Shown piece after piece: positions 54,516-63,480 of a stretch of 64,000 nt of DNA (the stretch's first letter is position 1; the number at the start of each line of letters is the position of its first letter). The stretch is from the NCBI GenBank assembly GCA_027627685.1, contig CP091241.1, positions 1,427,191 to 1,491,190 on the forward strand. The letters run 5' to 3'. Both the position numbers and the translations under genes were made by a program. The notes beneath the pieces were generated by a model. That model searched no databases. It was not told the origin of the DNA and saw nothing but the letters and a program-made list of their open reading frames with translations. The DNA comes from Hyphomonadaceae bacterium ML37. Its GTDB lineage: Bacteria > Pseudomonadota > Alphaproteobacteria > Caulobacterales > Maricaulaceae.

Positions 54516-54644
54516 ACGCCTCTGGGGTCGCTTTCTCTGGCCAGCCGGCGTCCGGCGGGCAGTTCACAGCGCCGCTTCAGGGCGCTCATTTCGTGCGGCG
54601 CAACATACGCTCTGGCCATTGTGAGTCAATGTGTCCGCCCGCCC

Positions 54645-54672
54645 GCCACAGCCGCGCGCGGGCGGCTGTGGC
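54645..54672 (-). terminator. Candidate terminator hairpin after the M14 peptidase gene
   Basis: Perfect 11-bp inverted repeat GCCACAGCCGC / GCGGCTGTGGC with a 6-nt loop, 22 nt past the stop of the minus-strand peptidase gene and about 130 nt before the helicase start. No T-run follows, so it is a stem-only candidate. Confidence 0.55.
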
Positions 54673-54693
54673 TCCGGCGCCATGGAGCGGGAC

Positions 54694-57324
54694 TTATTCG
54701 CCCTGCCGGCTCGGGTTGCGGAAGGCGCCGCCGAACTGGACCGCGTTCATGAACACCCGTGAAGTGCCGCGGAAATAGGCGCGGAAGGCCGGGTTGTCGG
54801 CGAACAGGATCACCGCGCCCGATCCGCGCCGTTCCGCATGCACGGCCCCCAGCCCGGCGAGCGCATCGCGATTGGCCTGTGACGCATAGCCGGCGAGCAG
54901 CGGGTCCGGCCCGGCATAGCGCAGGGGCAGGGCGAACGGGTTGCCGCCCGCCGCAAACGCGTCCTCGCCAATGCGCTGGACCGCCAGGGCGGGCTCGCGC
55001 AGGCCGAAGCCCAGCGGGTGGCTCAGATCCACTTCTGCGCCGAAGATCGCGCCGGCAATGTCTTCTTCGGTGTCCCAGACGCTCATGTCCTCATAGGCGC
55101 GCGGCTCCGGCGCGCCGCCGCCAGCCTCGCGTTCGGCGAAGCGGGCCGAGGACAGCTCGCGGTCCATCACCCAGCGCGCGCCGCCGCGCGTAGCGATCAG
55201 CACGCCGCCCGCCCGCACCCAGGCGTCCAGCTGCGCCGTCATGCTGTCGGGCAGGGCGCCATAGCTGCCGTGGGGCAGGATGATGCGGTTATAGCGGCTG
55301 AGATCGGCGCGCGAGAGCTCGGTGACGTCGATCTGAGAGACCGCCATGCGCATTTCGGCGTCCATAAGGTGCCACAGCTCGCCCGCGTCATTCACGTTCA
55401 CGCCGCGTCCGGTGACCAGGAGGATGTCGGGCCGGGTCAGCGCGGACAGGGCGAACCCCCCCAGATCCGATCCGCGCGTGGTGTGCGAGGTGCGCGCGGC
55501 ATGGACCGCGACGTAGTCCTCGCGTGCGGCGCGCACCATGAGGGCATGCAACGCGTCAGCATCAATCGGCTGGCGTGTGACCGGAACGACGATGGCGCCG
55601 CGGGCGACCTCCACCTCGCCATTATCGGTGACCACCGTGATCGGATCGGGGACCATCTGGGCGCGCACGCCGGCGGCCTGCAGGCGGTAGAGCGCGCGCG
55701 GGGCGTAATAGCTGTCCCAGCTCATCACATAGGCGACGCGCGCGCGGGCAGGTTCAGGCGCGGCGCGCTCGATGCGGGTGACCCGCTCGCCCGTCAGGGT
55801 GGGCGCGAACAGGCCGGTGCGCACGGCGGAATATTCCAGCCCCCAGGCCAGAGGCTGGGTCCAGCCGGACACATCATAGAACTCGGTCTTGTCGTCGACG
55901 ATCTGGGTTTCAAACAGGCCCTGGACAATGCGGTACTGGTCCTGGCGCACGGGGATGATGAAGGCCTCGCCGGGGCTATAGACGCGTCCGTTCTGGCGCA
56001 GGGTCTGGGACAGTTCGCGCACCTCGATCTGGTGGGTATCAAGCACTTCGAAGAAATCGGCCAGGCGCGCGCGGTCATGGGAGGTGAACACCCAGGCGCT
56101 GACGGGATCAGCTGCGGCCCGGCGCCGGCTCTCATTGAAGAACTGGCGCATATGGGCGTGCAGATCGGCGCGGTGATGCTGGCCGGCGCGGTACAGGGCG
56201 AGCAAAGCGCGCGCCTGCTGGCCGACCTTGTCGTCGTAGCGCTGAACGCCGAAATCGGTGTCCATGAGGATGCCGCGCGTGGAGCTCTGCTCGAACAGAT
56301 AGGGCACCGAGCCGATCAGGCCGGGATAGCTCGATCCGTAGCCCAGATAGAAATCGTCGAACAATTCCTCGCTGACATAGAGCTGGCCTTCGCCGTCCAG
56401 CTGGTCGCGCAGGAAGCGGTTCATGGCGAGGTTCAGCTCAAGCGAATCCTGGCTGAGCAGCGGGTGCAGGCCGTCCAGCGGGCCGGGCGAAAAGAAATAG
56501 GTCGTGTTCGATCCCATCTCGTGCATGTCGGCGGCGATATTGGGCAGCCATTCATGGGTCACGCGCACCAGAAGCCGCGCTTCAGGCTGCATGACCGGCA
56601 GCCACTGCCGGTTCAGGTCGAACCAGTAGTGATTGGTCCGGCCCCAGGGCCATTCATGATAATGCTCGCGGCTTTGCGGGTCAGCGACCGGCGCTTGGGC
56701 GCGGTGCATGTTGGTCCAGTTGGCGAAGCGGTCCGCGCCGTCGGGATTGATCATGATCACGAGGATGATCACGGTCTCGTCCAGCATCCGGTCCATTGCC
56801 TCGCCCCGGCCGGCGGCGAAGTGATAGAGCAGCAGGGCGGCTGAATCGTAGCTCGACGGCTCCGAGCCGTGCACGCCGAACGTGGTCTGGATGATCGTGG
56901 GATGGTTCTCCGGCGCGGCGTCCGCGCCGGCGCGCATCAGGCCCAGCTGGGTCTCGCGGATATCATCGAGGCGCGCATGGTTTTGCGGCGAGGTGATGAT
57001 GACCCGCTGGATCGGACGCCCGAACCCGCTGCGTCCCACTGTCTCGATGGTCATGCGGTCTGAACTGGCCACTATGGCGCGCGCATACTCGCTGTGCATC
57101 GCCGGGGTCCAGATGATGTCGCCAATGGCGAAGCCGGTGATTTGTTCCGGGCGCGGCGTGCCGGGATCGTAGGTGATGTCCTGATTGAGCAGCGCCTCGA
57201 CGGGCTTGGGTTCGTACTCCTGCGCCACGGCGCTGGCGCAGCTCAGCGCGAGGCTGGCGGCGAGCGCAGTTACAAGGCTGACGGCGAGACGCACGGCGAT
57301 ACCATTGGCGAGCAGGCGCAGCAT
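54694..57324 (-). CDS. Secreted M14-family zinc carboxypeptidase-like protein
   Basis: 876-residue protein with an N-terminal signal peptide (about 35 residues, ending ASAVAQ). A carboxypeptidase-A-like domain follows: the zinc ligands are visible in TFGVHGSEPSSYD (His, Glu) and IAADMHEMGSN (His), with the MINPDGADRFAN motif. The C-terminal ~300 residues include a glutamine-amidotransferase/DJ-1-like segment (LLVTGRGVNV, IILPHGSYGALPDSMTAQ) seen in large bacterial M14 proteins. The ATG at 57324 is preferred over a TTG at 57342. It diverges from a TonB-dependent receptor, suggesting extracytoplasmic peptide processing before uptake. Confidence 0.86.
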   Translation of the reverse strand: MLRLLANGIAVRLAVSLVTALAASLALSCASAVAQEYEPKPVEALLNQDITYDPGTPRPEQITGFAIGDIIWTPAMHSEYARAIVASSDRMTIETVGRSGFGRPIQRVIITSPQNHARLDDIRETQLGLMRAGADAAPENHPTIIQTTFGVHGSEPSSYDSAALLLYHFAAGRGEAMDRMLDETVIILVIMINPDGADRFANWTNMHRAQAPVADPQSREHYHEWPWGRTNHYWFDLNRQWLPVMQPEARLLVRVTHEWLPNIAADMHEMGSNTTYFFSPGPLDGLHPLLSQDSLELNLAMNRFLRDQLDGEGQLYVSEELFDDFYLGYGSSYPGLIGSVPYLFEQSSTRGILMDTDFGVQRYDDKVGQQARALLALYRAGQHHRADLHAHMRQFFNESRRRAAADPVSAWVFTSHDRARLADFFEVLDTHQIEVRELSQTLRQNGRVYSPGEAFIIPVRQDQYRIVQGLFETQIVDDKTEFYDVSGWTQPLAWGLEYSAVRTGLFAPTLTGERVTRIERAAPEPARARVAYVMSWDSYYAPRALYRLQAAGVRAQMVPDPITVVTDNGEVEVARGAIVVPVTRQPIDADALHALMVRAAREDYVAVHAARTSHTTRGSDLGGFALSALTRPDILLVTGRGVNVNDAGELWHLMDAEMRMAVSQIDVTELSRADLSRYNRIILPHGSYGALPDSMTAQLDAWVRAGGVLIATRGGARWVMDRELSSARFAEREAGGGAPEPRAYEDMSVWDTEEDIAGAIFGAEVDLSHPLGFGLREPALAVQRIGEDAFAAGGNPFALPLRYAGPDPLLAGYASQANRDALAGLGAVHAERRGSGAVILFADNPAFRAYFRGTSRVFMNAVQFGGAFRNPSRQGE

Positions 57325-57495
57325 GATCAGAAACTTCCCCAATTCCTCCGGCCGGGCCGGGCGTCACAGCATGTGGGTGCGGACGGTAAGCGCTGAACGC
57401 AAACGGTCAAGACGCTGGCGCCGGGCGCGGGTTTTGTTTGGCCGCCGCTGCGCTATGTGTGGAGGGGTGGCGGGCGGCGAAGAAGCGGGATCGAT

Positions 57496-59520
57496 ATGGC
57501 AGTCATGATGCTGGCGAAGGCCGCCGCCCTGGCGCTCGGCGCAGCCGGAGCGGCTGGCGAGACGCAAGAGCCGCGCCCCTCCGACGTCATCGTGGTGACA
57601 GCCAGCCGGGCGGGCGAATTGCGCTCGGCCAGCCCCGCGCCCGTGGCGGTGATGGAGGCGGGCGAGATCGAGCGGCTGGGCGCCCAGCATGTCAGCGAAG
57701 CGCTCAACCGCTTGCCCGGCGTGATGATTCACCGCGGCAATGGCGCCGAGCATCTCACCGCCATCCGCTCGCCTGTGCTCACCGGCGGCGCCGGGGCGGG
57801 CAGCTTTCTCTATCTGGAAGACGGTGTGCCGCTGCGCGCGGCGGGCTTTGCCAATGTGAACGGATTGTTCGAGGCGGCCGATGATCTGGCCGGGCGGATC
57901 GAGGTGATCCGGGGCCCCGGTCCTGCTCAGTACGGCTCCAACGCCCTTCACGGCCTTGTGAACGTCATCGGCGCCGATCCGCGCCGGGATGCGCGCCTGG
58001 CCGAGGTTGAAGTCGGCCAGTATGGCCGGGCGCGCCTGCGCGTGCAGGCGGGCGGTCCCAATGAAATCGGCGCGGGCGTGGTCGGATTGTCCGTGCGCAC
58101 CGAACAGGGCTGGCGCGACAATGCGGGCCTGGCGCGCGCCGCGCTTCAAGGCCGGCTGGATGGCGATGCGGGGATGAGCGCCTGGTCGCTGCGCGCGGCG
58201 CTGATCCATCTCGATCAGGACACGGCGACCTTCGTGCAGGGCGAGGGGTCATTCCGTGACCGCTCGCTCGCCCGGCGCAATCCCAACCCGGAAGCCTTCC
58301 GCCGCGCCACCGCCGCGCGCGCAGCGCTCCATGGCGAGCATGAGTTTGGCGGCGGGGTAATGGGGCAGGGCGTGATCTATGCGCGCGCCAATACGATGGA
58401 GTTTCTGCTGCACTTCCTGCCTTCGCGGGCGCTGGAGCGCACCGGGCATCACAGTCTCGGCGCCCAGACGCAGATCATCGCGGACACAGGGGCCACCCGG
58501 TTCTCCGCCGGGATCGACGCCGAGCTGTCACGCGGCTTTCTCTATGAATTCCAGTCGCGCCCCACGGTCGGGCCGTTCGTGCAGGGCCTGCACTATGATT
58601 ACGTCGTGGACGCGGCGGTGCTGGCCGGCTTTGTCCATGCCCGCCACGCGCTGACCGAAGACTTGCGAATGGAGGCGGGCGCGCGGGTGGAGACCACCCG
58701 GTACGATTACGCCAACGACGCGCCCGACGGCGTGACCGGGCGCTATTTCCGCCCTTCAGATCGCAGCGACAGCTACACCACGTTTGCGCCCAGCGCCGGG
58801 CTGGTCTGGGAGGCGGCTGAAGGCTGGCAGGTGTTCGCCCGCGCCGCCCGGGGCGTGCGCGCGCCTCAAACCGACGAGCTCTACCGCCTGCAGCCGGGTC
58901 AGGAGATCGATGGAATCGAGCCTGAAGTCCTCGACAGCCTGGAGGCGGGCCTGCGCCGCACCTGGGCGCGCGGGCGGGTGGAGCTCACCGGCTTTGCCAT
59001 GGAGAAGCGCAATGTGTTCTTTCGCGACGCCGACGGCTTCAACGTCACTGACGGCGCCACCCGCCACCAGGGCGTGGAGCTGGACGCCAGCTTCGACCTG
59101 ACCGATCAACTCACCCTGTCGGGCGCGCTGACCTGGGCGCGCCACACCTATGCCTTCGACCGGCCGCTGACCAATCTGTCTGAAGTGATCGCCGACGGCG
59201 CGCGCGTGGATTCTGCGCCGGACTGGCTGGGCAATCTGCGCCTGCTCTGGGCGCCGTCCGCCGCCTTCGAGGCCGAGGCTGAATGGGTGCATGTGGGCGG
59301 CTATTTCGCCGACGCCGGCAATACCGCGCGCTATGGCGGCCACGACCTCCTCCACCTGCGCGCACGCTGGCAGGTGCGCGATGGCGTCGAACTCTTCACC
59401 GCCCTGCGCAACGCCCTCGATACCCGCTACGCCGAACGCGCCGACTTCGCCTTCGGCGACTTCCGCTACTTCCCCGGCGAACCGAGACAGGTGAGCGTGG
59501 GGGTGAGGGTGCGGGGGTAG
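57496..59520 (+). CDS. TonB-dependent outer-membrane receptor
   Basis: 674-residue outer-membrane transporter. A signal sequence (about residues 1-22) is followed by a TonB-box-like DVIVVTASR and then the plug domain (ALNRLPGVMIHRGNGAEH, GRIEVIRGPGPAQYGSNAL, GLVNVIG). The rest is a beta-barrel ending in VSVGVRVRG, with the family segments FARAARGVRAPQTDELYRL and TRYAERADF. The substrate cannot be read. No cobalamin riboswitch or Fur-like box was recognised in the 171-nt region shared with the divergent M14 peptidase gene. Start chosen at the ATG at 57496. Confidence 0.92.
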   Translation: MAVMMLAKAAALALGAAGAAGETQEPRPSDVIVVTASRAGELRSASPAPVAVMEAGEIERLGAQHVSEALNRLPGVMIHRGNGAEHLTAIRSPVLTGGAGAGSFLYLEDGVPLRAAGFANVNGLFEAADDLAGRIEVIRGPGPAQYGSNALHGLVNVIGADPRRDARLAEVEVGQYGRARLRVQAGGPNEIGAGVVGLSVRTEQGWRDNAGLARAALQGRLDGDAGMSAWSLRAALIHLDQDTATFVQGEGSFRDRSLARRNPNPEAFRRATAARAALHGEHEFGGGVMGQGVIYARANTMEFLLHFLPSRALERTGHHSLGAQTQIIADTGATRFSAGIDAELSRGFLYEFQSRPTVGPFVQGLHYDYVVDAAVLAGFVHARHALTEDLRMEAGARVETTRYDYANDAPDGVTGRYFRPSDRSDSYTTFAPSAGLVWEAAEGWQVFARAARGVRAPQTDELYRLQPGQEIDGIEPEVLDSLEAGLRRTWARGRVELTGFAMEKRNVFFRDADGFNVTDGATRHQGVELDASFDLTDQLTLSGALTWARHTYAFDRPLTNLSEVIADGARVDSAPDWLGNLRLLWAPSAAFEAEAEWVHVGGYFADAGNTARYGGHDLLHLRARWQVRDGVELFTALRNALDTRYAERADFAFGDFRYFPGEPRQVSVGVRVRG

Positions 59521-59536
59521 GGGGGCGCAGCGTCAG

Positions 59537-59569
59537 TCGACAGGCGGGCAGCATTGGCATATATTGCCA
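59537..59569 (+). promoter_or_regulatory. Promoter and operator of the ParDE toxin-antitoxin module
   Basis: TCGACA (59537-59542), 17-nt spacer and TATATT (59560-59565) match -35 and -10 at 5 of 6 positions each. An inverted repeat TGGCA-TATAT-TGCCA (59555-59569) is centred on the -10 element, a good position for autorepression by the ParD-like protein. AGGAGG at 59579-59584 serves parD. Confidence 0.6.
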
Positions 59570-59589
59570 GTCGAATTGAGGAGGCAATG

Positions 59590-59853
59590 ATGGCGACGCG
59601 TAACGTGGTTCTGACCAAGACGCAGTCCGAGCTGGTAGACCAGCTGGTAGCCTCTGGCCGTTATCAAAACGCGTCAGAGGCGCTGCGCGCGGGATTGCGC
59701 CTGCTGGAGCGCGAGGAAGCGGAGTTCAGCGCTCTGCGTGCCCGGCTCTCTGCCTCTCTGGACCAAGCGCGCAAAGGCGAACTGGCCGAGGGCAGTGGTG
59801 CAGACGCCATACGCCAGGCGTTCGCGCAGGCCCGCGCCATTGCGCGCGCCTGA
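59590..59853 (+). CDS. parD: ParD-like ribbon-helix-helix antitoxin
   Basis: 87-residue type II antitoxin. The N-terminus MATRNVVLTKTQSELVDQLV and RYQNASEALRAGLRLLER is the ribbon-helix-helix DNA-binding domain of the ParD/CopG type. The C-terminal tail wraps and inhibits the toxin. Two adjacent ATGs exist (59587, 59590); AGGAGG is 5 nt from the second, which is chosen. It shares one base with the toxin start. Confidence 0.9.
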   Translation: MATRNVVLTKTQSELVDQLVASGRYQNASEALRAGLRLLEREEAEFSALRARLSASLDQARKGELAEGSGADAIRQAFAQARAIARA

Positions 59854-60188
59854 TGTCTCTCACATTGCGGCTGACGCGGGCCGCGCAGACATCGCTGATT
59901 AATATCGCGCTATGGACCATCCAGACGTTCGGCCTGAAGCAAGCCGATGCCTATCAAGCCGATCTGCTGGAAGCCTGCCAGGCGATCGCCGAAGGGGAGG
60001 CGCAGGCGCGCGACTGCCGTAGTTTGATTGATCCCGACTTGCCCGAAGATCTGAAATTCTCCCGCTGCGGCGAGCACTACATCGTTTTCGTTTCAAGTCC
60101 TGAGCAGGTCATCATCCTGGATTTCATTCACGTACGAACAGATTTGCCCGCACGGTTGGCCAGTTTGGCCAAATCCATACCCACTTGA
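59853..60188 (+). CDS. ParE/RelE-superfamily toxin
   Basis: 111-residue toxin of the ParE type, whose relatives poison DNA gyrase. N-terminal LRLTRAAQTSLINIALWTIQTFG and C-terminal YIVFVSSPEQVIILDFIHVRTDLPARL fit the fold. The TGATG overlap with parD ensures the antitoxin is made first. Not to be confused with topoisomerase IV subunit ParE encoded at 61330. Confidence 0.88.
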   Translation: MSLTLRLTRAAQTSLINIALWTIQTFGLKQADAYQADLLEACQAIAEGEAQARDCRSLIDPDLPEDLKFSRCGEHYIVFVSSPEQVIILDFIHVRTDLPARLASLAKSIPT

Positions 60189-60199
60189 CCTTGCGATTT

Positions 60200-60235
60200 C
60201 CTCCATATGGCCCTATTCTGAAGGCCATATGGAGG
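60200..60235. promoter_or_regulatory. Double-palindrome operator of the Xre/RES toxin-antitoxin module
   Basis: A 13-bp perfect inverted repeat, CCTCCATATGGCC (60200-60212) and GGCCATATGGAGG (60223-60235), with a 10-nt spacer. Each arm contains the self-palindrome CCATATGG, the two copies being 22 bp centre to centre, two helical turns. A promoter TTGCGA (60191)-N17-TATTCT (60214-60219) places the -10 in the spacer, and GGAGG of the right arm is the ribosome-binding site of the antitoxin gene. Confidence 0.65.
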
Positions 60236-60242
60236 CCTAATC

Positions 60243-60632
60243 ATGGATGGCGCTGTCAGAGAGCGGGTCCCGGCTGAGGTTCAAGCGATTGCGCTCAAGG
60301 CCTTTGGCCGGATTGCCGACGCCTGGTCGCTGACCGGGCGGGAGGCGTCCGGGCTCGCGGACATGTCTGAGTCCACGTGGAAGCGCGCCCGCAAGCCCGG
60401 CTATGCTGGCGAGCTGACGCGTGATCAGATGCTGCGGCTGAGCGCCCTGACCGGGCTGTACAAATCGCTGGAGCTCTATTTTGACCCGCCGCTGTCGCGG
60501 GAATGGGTGAAGCTGCCCAATCTCGGACCGGAGTTTGACGGCCAGCGCCCAGTGGACGCGATGATCCGGGGCGGCTTGCCGAAAATCCTGCGCGTGCGCG
60601 GTTATGTGGACGCTTTGCGGGGCGGCGTTTGA
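60243..60632 (+). CDS. Xre/MbcA/ParS-type antitoxin of a RES toxin
   Basis: 129-residue antitoxin with an N-terminal helical Xre-like DNA-binding part (LTGREASGLADMSESTWKRA) and a C-terminal MbcA/ParS (DUF2384) domain. In the latter, LSALTGLYKSLELYF, NLGPEFDGQRPVDAMIRGG and YVDALRGGV are typical. The toxin gene follows with a 4-nt overlap. The promoter region carries a strong double palindrome for autoregulation. Confidence 0.9.
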   Translation: MDGAVRERVPAEVQAIALKAFGRIADAWSLTGREASGLADMSESTWKRARKPGYAGELTRDQMLRLSALTGLYKSLELYFDPPLSREWVKLPNLGPEFDGQRPVDAMIRGGLPKILRVRGYVDALRGGV

Positions 60633-61321
60633 AGATCACGCTGGTTAATGATCGGGGCTTGATCCGGCTGATTCCGGAAACCCGCCACAAGCCGCCCGTG
60701 CTGCGCGGTCTGGTCGATAGCGACGAAGAAGCCGAAATTCTCGCCAGCCTTGAAGGCGAGACCAGCGCGCGCCTTGTCGCCGAGCGCGAAGGCGGCCCGG
60801 CGCTGGACCGGCGCGAGTTGGCGTTTGCGCGCCGCGCCCATGATCTCAGGGTCTATGGCCAGAGCCATATCAATGCGGCGTTCGCCTATACCCGCGCCTC
60901 CGGCAATCGTTTCAACGCGGGTGATCGCGGCGCCTGGTATTGCAGCTATTCCATCCTGACCTCGGCGGCCGAGGTCGGCTATCACCGCACGCGCGAGCTT
61001 GGCTATATCGGCGTTTTCGAGAGCGAAGCGCGATATGTGGAGCTGCTGGCCGACTTCATCGGGGATTTCCCCGATCTTGACGGCGAGCCCGGCCATCCGG
61101 CGCTGCACCCGGACCCGGAGACCGGCTATCGCGCGGGCCAGACGCTGGCCGGTGCGCTGCGGCGGGAAGGCCATCGCGGCCTGCTATATCCCTCAGTGCG
61201 CCATCCGGGCGGCCGCTGCTTCGTCGCATTCGATCCCGGCATCATCCAGAATGTCCGCCCCGGCGCCAGCTGGACGCTGGTCTGGACCGGCGCGCCGGAG
61301 TTTACGCTGAAAGCGGTCTGA
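60629..61321 (+). CDS. RES-domain toxin (NAD-degrading type)
   Basis: 230-residue RES-family toxin; characterised members degrade NAD or ADP-ribosylate targets. The TTG start overlaps the antitoxin stop (TTGA). The RES triad is visible: Arg in GNRFN, Glu in TSAAEVGYHR and Ser in YPSVRHPGG; supporting residues are WYCSYS and QNVRPG. It converges with topoisomerase IV gene 8 nt away. Second toxin in a row after ParDE. Confidence 0.88.
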   Translation: MKITLVNDRGLIRLIPETRHKPPVLRGLVDSDEEAEILASLEGETSARLVAEREGGPALDRRELAFARRAHDLRVYGQSHINAAFAYTRASGNRFNAGDRGAWYCSYSILTSAAEVGYHRTRELGYIGVFESEARYVELLADFIGDFPDLDGEPGHPALHPDPETGYRAGQTLAGALRREGHRGLLYPSVRHPGGRCFVAFDPGIIQNVRPGASWTLVWTGAPEFTLKAV

Positions 61322-61329
61322 CCCGCCCC

Positions 61330-63414
61330 TCACACATCCACCGCCTCCACAAACGGCGCGTGATCCTGGATGTACTGGAAGCGCAGTTCGGGTTTCTTGC
61401 CCATCAGGGTCTCCACCAGCGCGTCGGCGCTTTCGCGCATGTCGGGCGTGACGATGACGCGGGCCAGAGAGCGCGTCTGCGGGTTCATGGTGGTGGATTT
61501 GAGCTGGGGCGGGGTCATTTCGCCCAGGCCCTTGAAGCGGCCGACTTCCACCTTGCCGGACTTGAATTCGGTGGCGATCAGCTTGTCTTTTTCCGCGTCG
61601 TCGGCGGCGTAGAGCGTGCGCCCGCCCTGCGTCATGCGGTAGAGCGGCGGCTGGGCCATGAAAAGCCGGCCCGATTCGATGAGGCCGGGCAGGAATTTGT
61701 AGAAGAACGTCGCCAGCAGGGCCGCGATATGGGCGCCGTCCACGTCGGCGTCGCACATGATGATGACGCGCTCATAACGCAGATCGTCCAGATCGAATTT
61801 CTTGCCGGGCTGCACGCCCAGCGCCAGCAGGAGATCGCCTATCTCCTGATTGGCGGCGATCTTGTCAGGCGTGGCCGAGGCGACGTTCAGTATCTTGCCG
61901 CGCAGGGGCAATATGGCTTGCGTCTTGCGGTCGCGCGCCTGCTTGGCCGAGCCGCCGGCCGAATCGCCCTCGACCAGGAAAATCTCCGCGCCGTCGGCAT
62001 GGTTCTGGGAACAGTCGGCTAGCTTGCCGGGCAGGCGCAGCTTGCGCGTGGCGGACTGGCGCTTGACCTCCTTGTCGCGCTTGCGCTTGAGGCGGTCCTC
62101 GGCCCGCTCGATCGCCCAGTCCACCAGACGCGCGGCGTCCTTGGGGCGGGCGGCGAGCCAGTGGTCAAACTGGTCGCGGATGGCCGCGTCCACCAGGCGC
62201 TGGACCTCGGCAGTCGACAGGCGGTCCTTGGTCTGGCCCTGAAACTCGGGATCGCGCACGAAGACCGACACCAGCGCCCCGGCGCCGCCCATGACGTCGT
62301 CGGCGGTGATCTGGGCGGCCTTCTTCTGGCCGGCCAGCTCGCCATAGCCGCGGATGGAGCGCGACAGCGCCGCGCGCAGGCCCTGTTCATGGGTGCCGCC
62401 CATGGGGGTGGGCACGGTATTGCAAAAGCTCTGACAGAAGGCGTCGGCTTCGGCGAAGCCGTTCTCGGCAAACGCCACCGCCCATTCCACCGCGCCCATA
62501 CGCCCGTCGCGTTCCACGCGGCCGGCGAAAATGTCGAGCACCAGACCGGACTCGCCGCACAGCTCGGTCAGGCGATCAGCCAGACCGCCCGGGAAGGCCA
62601 GGGTGATCTCGGACGGAATGTCCGTGCCTTCGACCAGATGCGCCGGGCAGCGCCAGCGGATCTGGATGCCCCGGCGCAGGAAGGCCTTGGCGCGCGCCAT
62701 GGCGAACAGGCGCGGCGCCTTGAACGCGGCGCGGGGGCCGAAGATTTCACTGTCAGGTTTGAATCGCACCGATGTGCCGCGCCGGTTGGACACCGCGCCG
62801 GCGTTTTCCAGCGGACCTTGCGGGGCGCCGCGCTCAAACACCTGGCGCCACAGTGTGCGGTCGCGGGCGACTTCCACCTCCAGCCGCTCGGACAGGGCGT
62901 TGACCACGCTGATGCCGACGCCGTGCAGGCCGCCCGAAGTCTCATAGGCCTTGTTGGAGAATTTGCCGCCCGAATGGAGCGTGCACATCACCACTTCCAG
63001 CGCGGACTTGCCGGGGAATTTGGGGTGCGGGTCCACCGGAATGCCCCGGCCGTTATCCACGACCGTGACGAAGCCCTCGTCATCCAGGCTCACCTCAATG
63101 CGGTCGGCATGGCCGGCGACCGCCTCGTCCATGGCATTGTCGAGCACTTCGGCGAACAGGTGATGGAGCGCGCGCTCGTCCGTGCCGCCGATATACATGC
63201 CCGGGCGCTTGCGCACCGGTTCGAGCCCTTCAAGCACCTCGATGGAGGAGGCGTCATAATCGCCGCCGCTCGCGGCCGGAGCGGACGCCGCCGCCTTGGC
63301 CGCCGCCGCGCGCGCAGCCGGTTTCACCGGCGCGGCCGGGGCCTCCGGCTGCGGCTTGGGGCGCGGGTTCGGGGTCCCGGCGTTGAACAGATCGTTTTGC
63401 GAATCGTGAGCCAT
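61330..63414 (-). CDS. parE: DNA topoisomerase IV subunit B
   Basis: ATPase subunit of topoisomerase IV, which unlinks replicated chromosomes. The 694-residue protein has an Ala/Pro-rich N-terminal extension (~50 residues). The GHKL ATPase domain follows (EGLEPVRKRPGMYIGGTDER, DNGRGIPVD, GGLHGVGISVVNALS), then the transducer and the TOPRIM domain (EIFLVEGDSAGGSAKQARDR, IIMCDADVDGAHI). EPVRKRPGMYIGGTDER and the length are of the ParE rather than the GyrB type. Reading is convergent with the RES toxin. Confidence 0.95.
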   Translation of the reverse strand: MAHDSQNDLFNAGTPNPRPKPQPEAPAAPVKPAARAAAAKAAASAPAASGGDYDASSIEVLEGLEPVRKRPGMYIGGTDERALHHLFAEVLDNAMDEAVAGHADRIEVSLDDEGFVTVVDNGRGIPVDPHPKFPGKSALEVVMCTLHSGGKFSNKAYETSGGLHGVGISVVNALSERLEVEVARDRTLWRQVFERGAPQGPLENAGAVSNRRGTSVRFKPDSEIFGPRAAFKAPRLFAMARAKAFLRRGIQIRWRCPAHLVEGTDIPSEITLAFPGGLADRLTELCGESGLVLDIFAGRVERDGRMGAVEWAVAFAENGFAEADAFCQSFCNTVPTPMGGTHEQGLRAALSRSIRGYGELAGQKKAAQITADDVMGGAGALVSVFVRDPEFQGQTKDRLSTAEVQRLVDAAIRDQFDHWLAARPKDAARLVDWAIERAEDRLKRKRDKEVKRQSATRKLRLPGKLADCSQNHADGAEIFLVEGDSAGGSAKQARDRKTQAILPLRGKILNVASATPDKIAANQEIGDLLLALGVQPGKKFDLDDLRYERVIIMCDADVDGAHIAALLATFFYKFLPGLIESGRLFMAQPPLYRMTQGGRTLYAADDAEKDKLIATEFKSGKVEVGRFKGLGEMTPPQLKSTTMNPQTRSLARVIVTPDMRESADALVETLMGKKPELRFQYIQDHAPFVEAVDV

Positions 63415-63480
63415 GTCACCGGCCAGAATGGACGGGCGCGCGCGAGATTGAAAAGGCTTCTGACAGGCGTTGTCAGCGCT

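Noticed and set aside
55018-56844. 608-codon open frame antisense to the M14 peptidase
   Set aside because: It is long only because of GC-skewed codon use; the peptidase motifs and signal peptide fix the coding strand.
57325-57495. Cobalamin riboswitch upstream of the TonB-dependent receptor
   Set aside because: The divergent region is too short and lacks a B12-box-like sequence.
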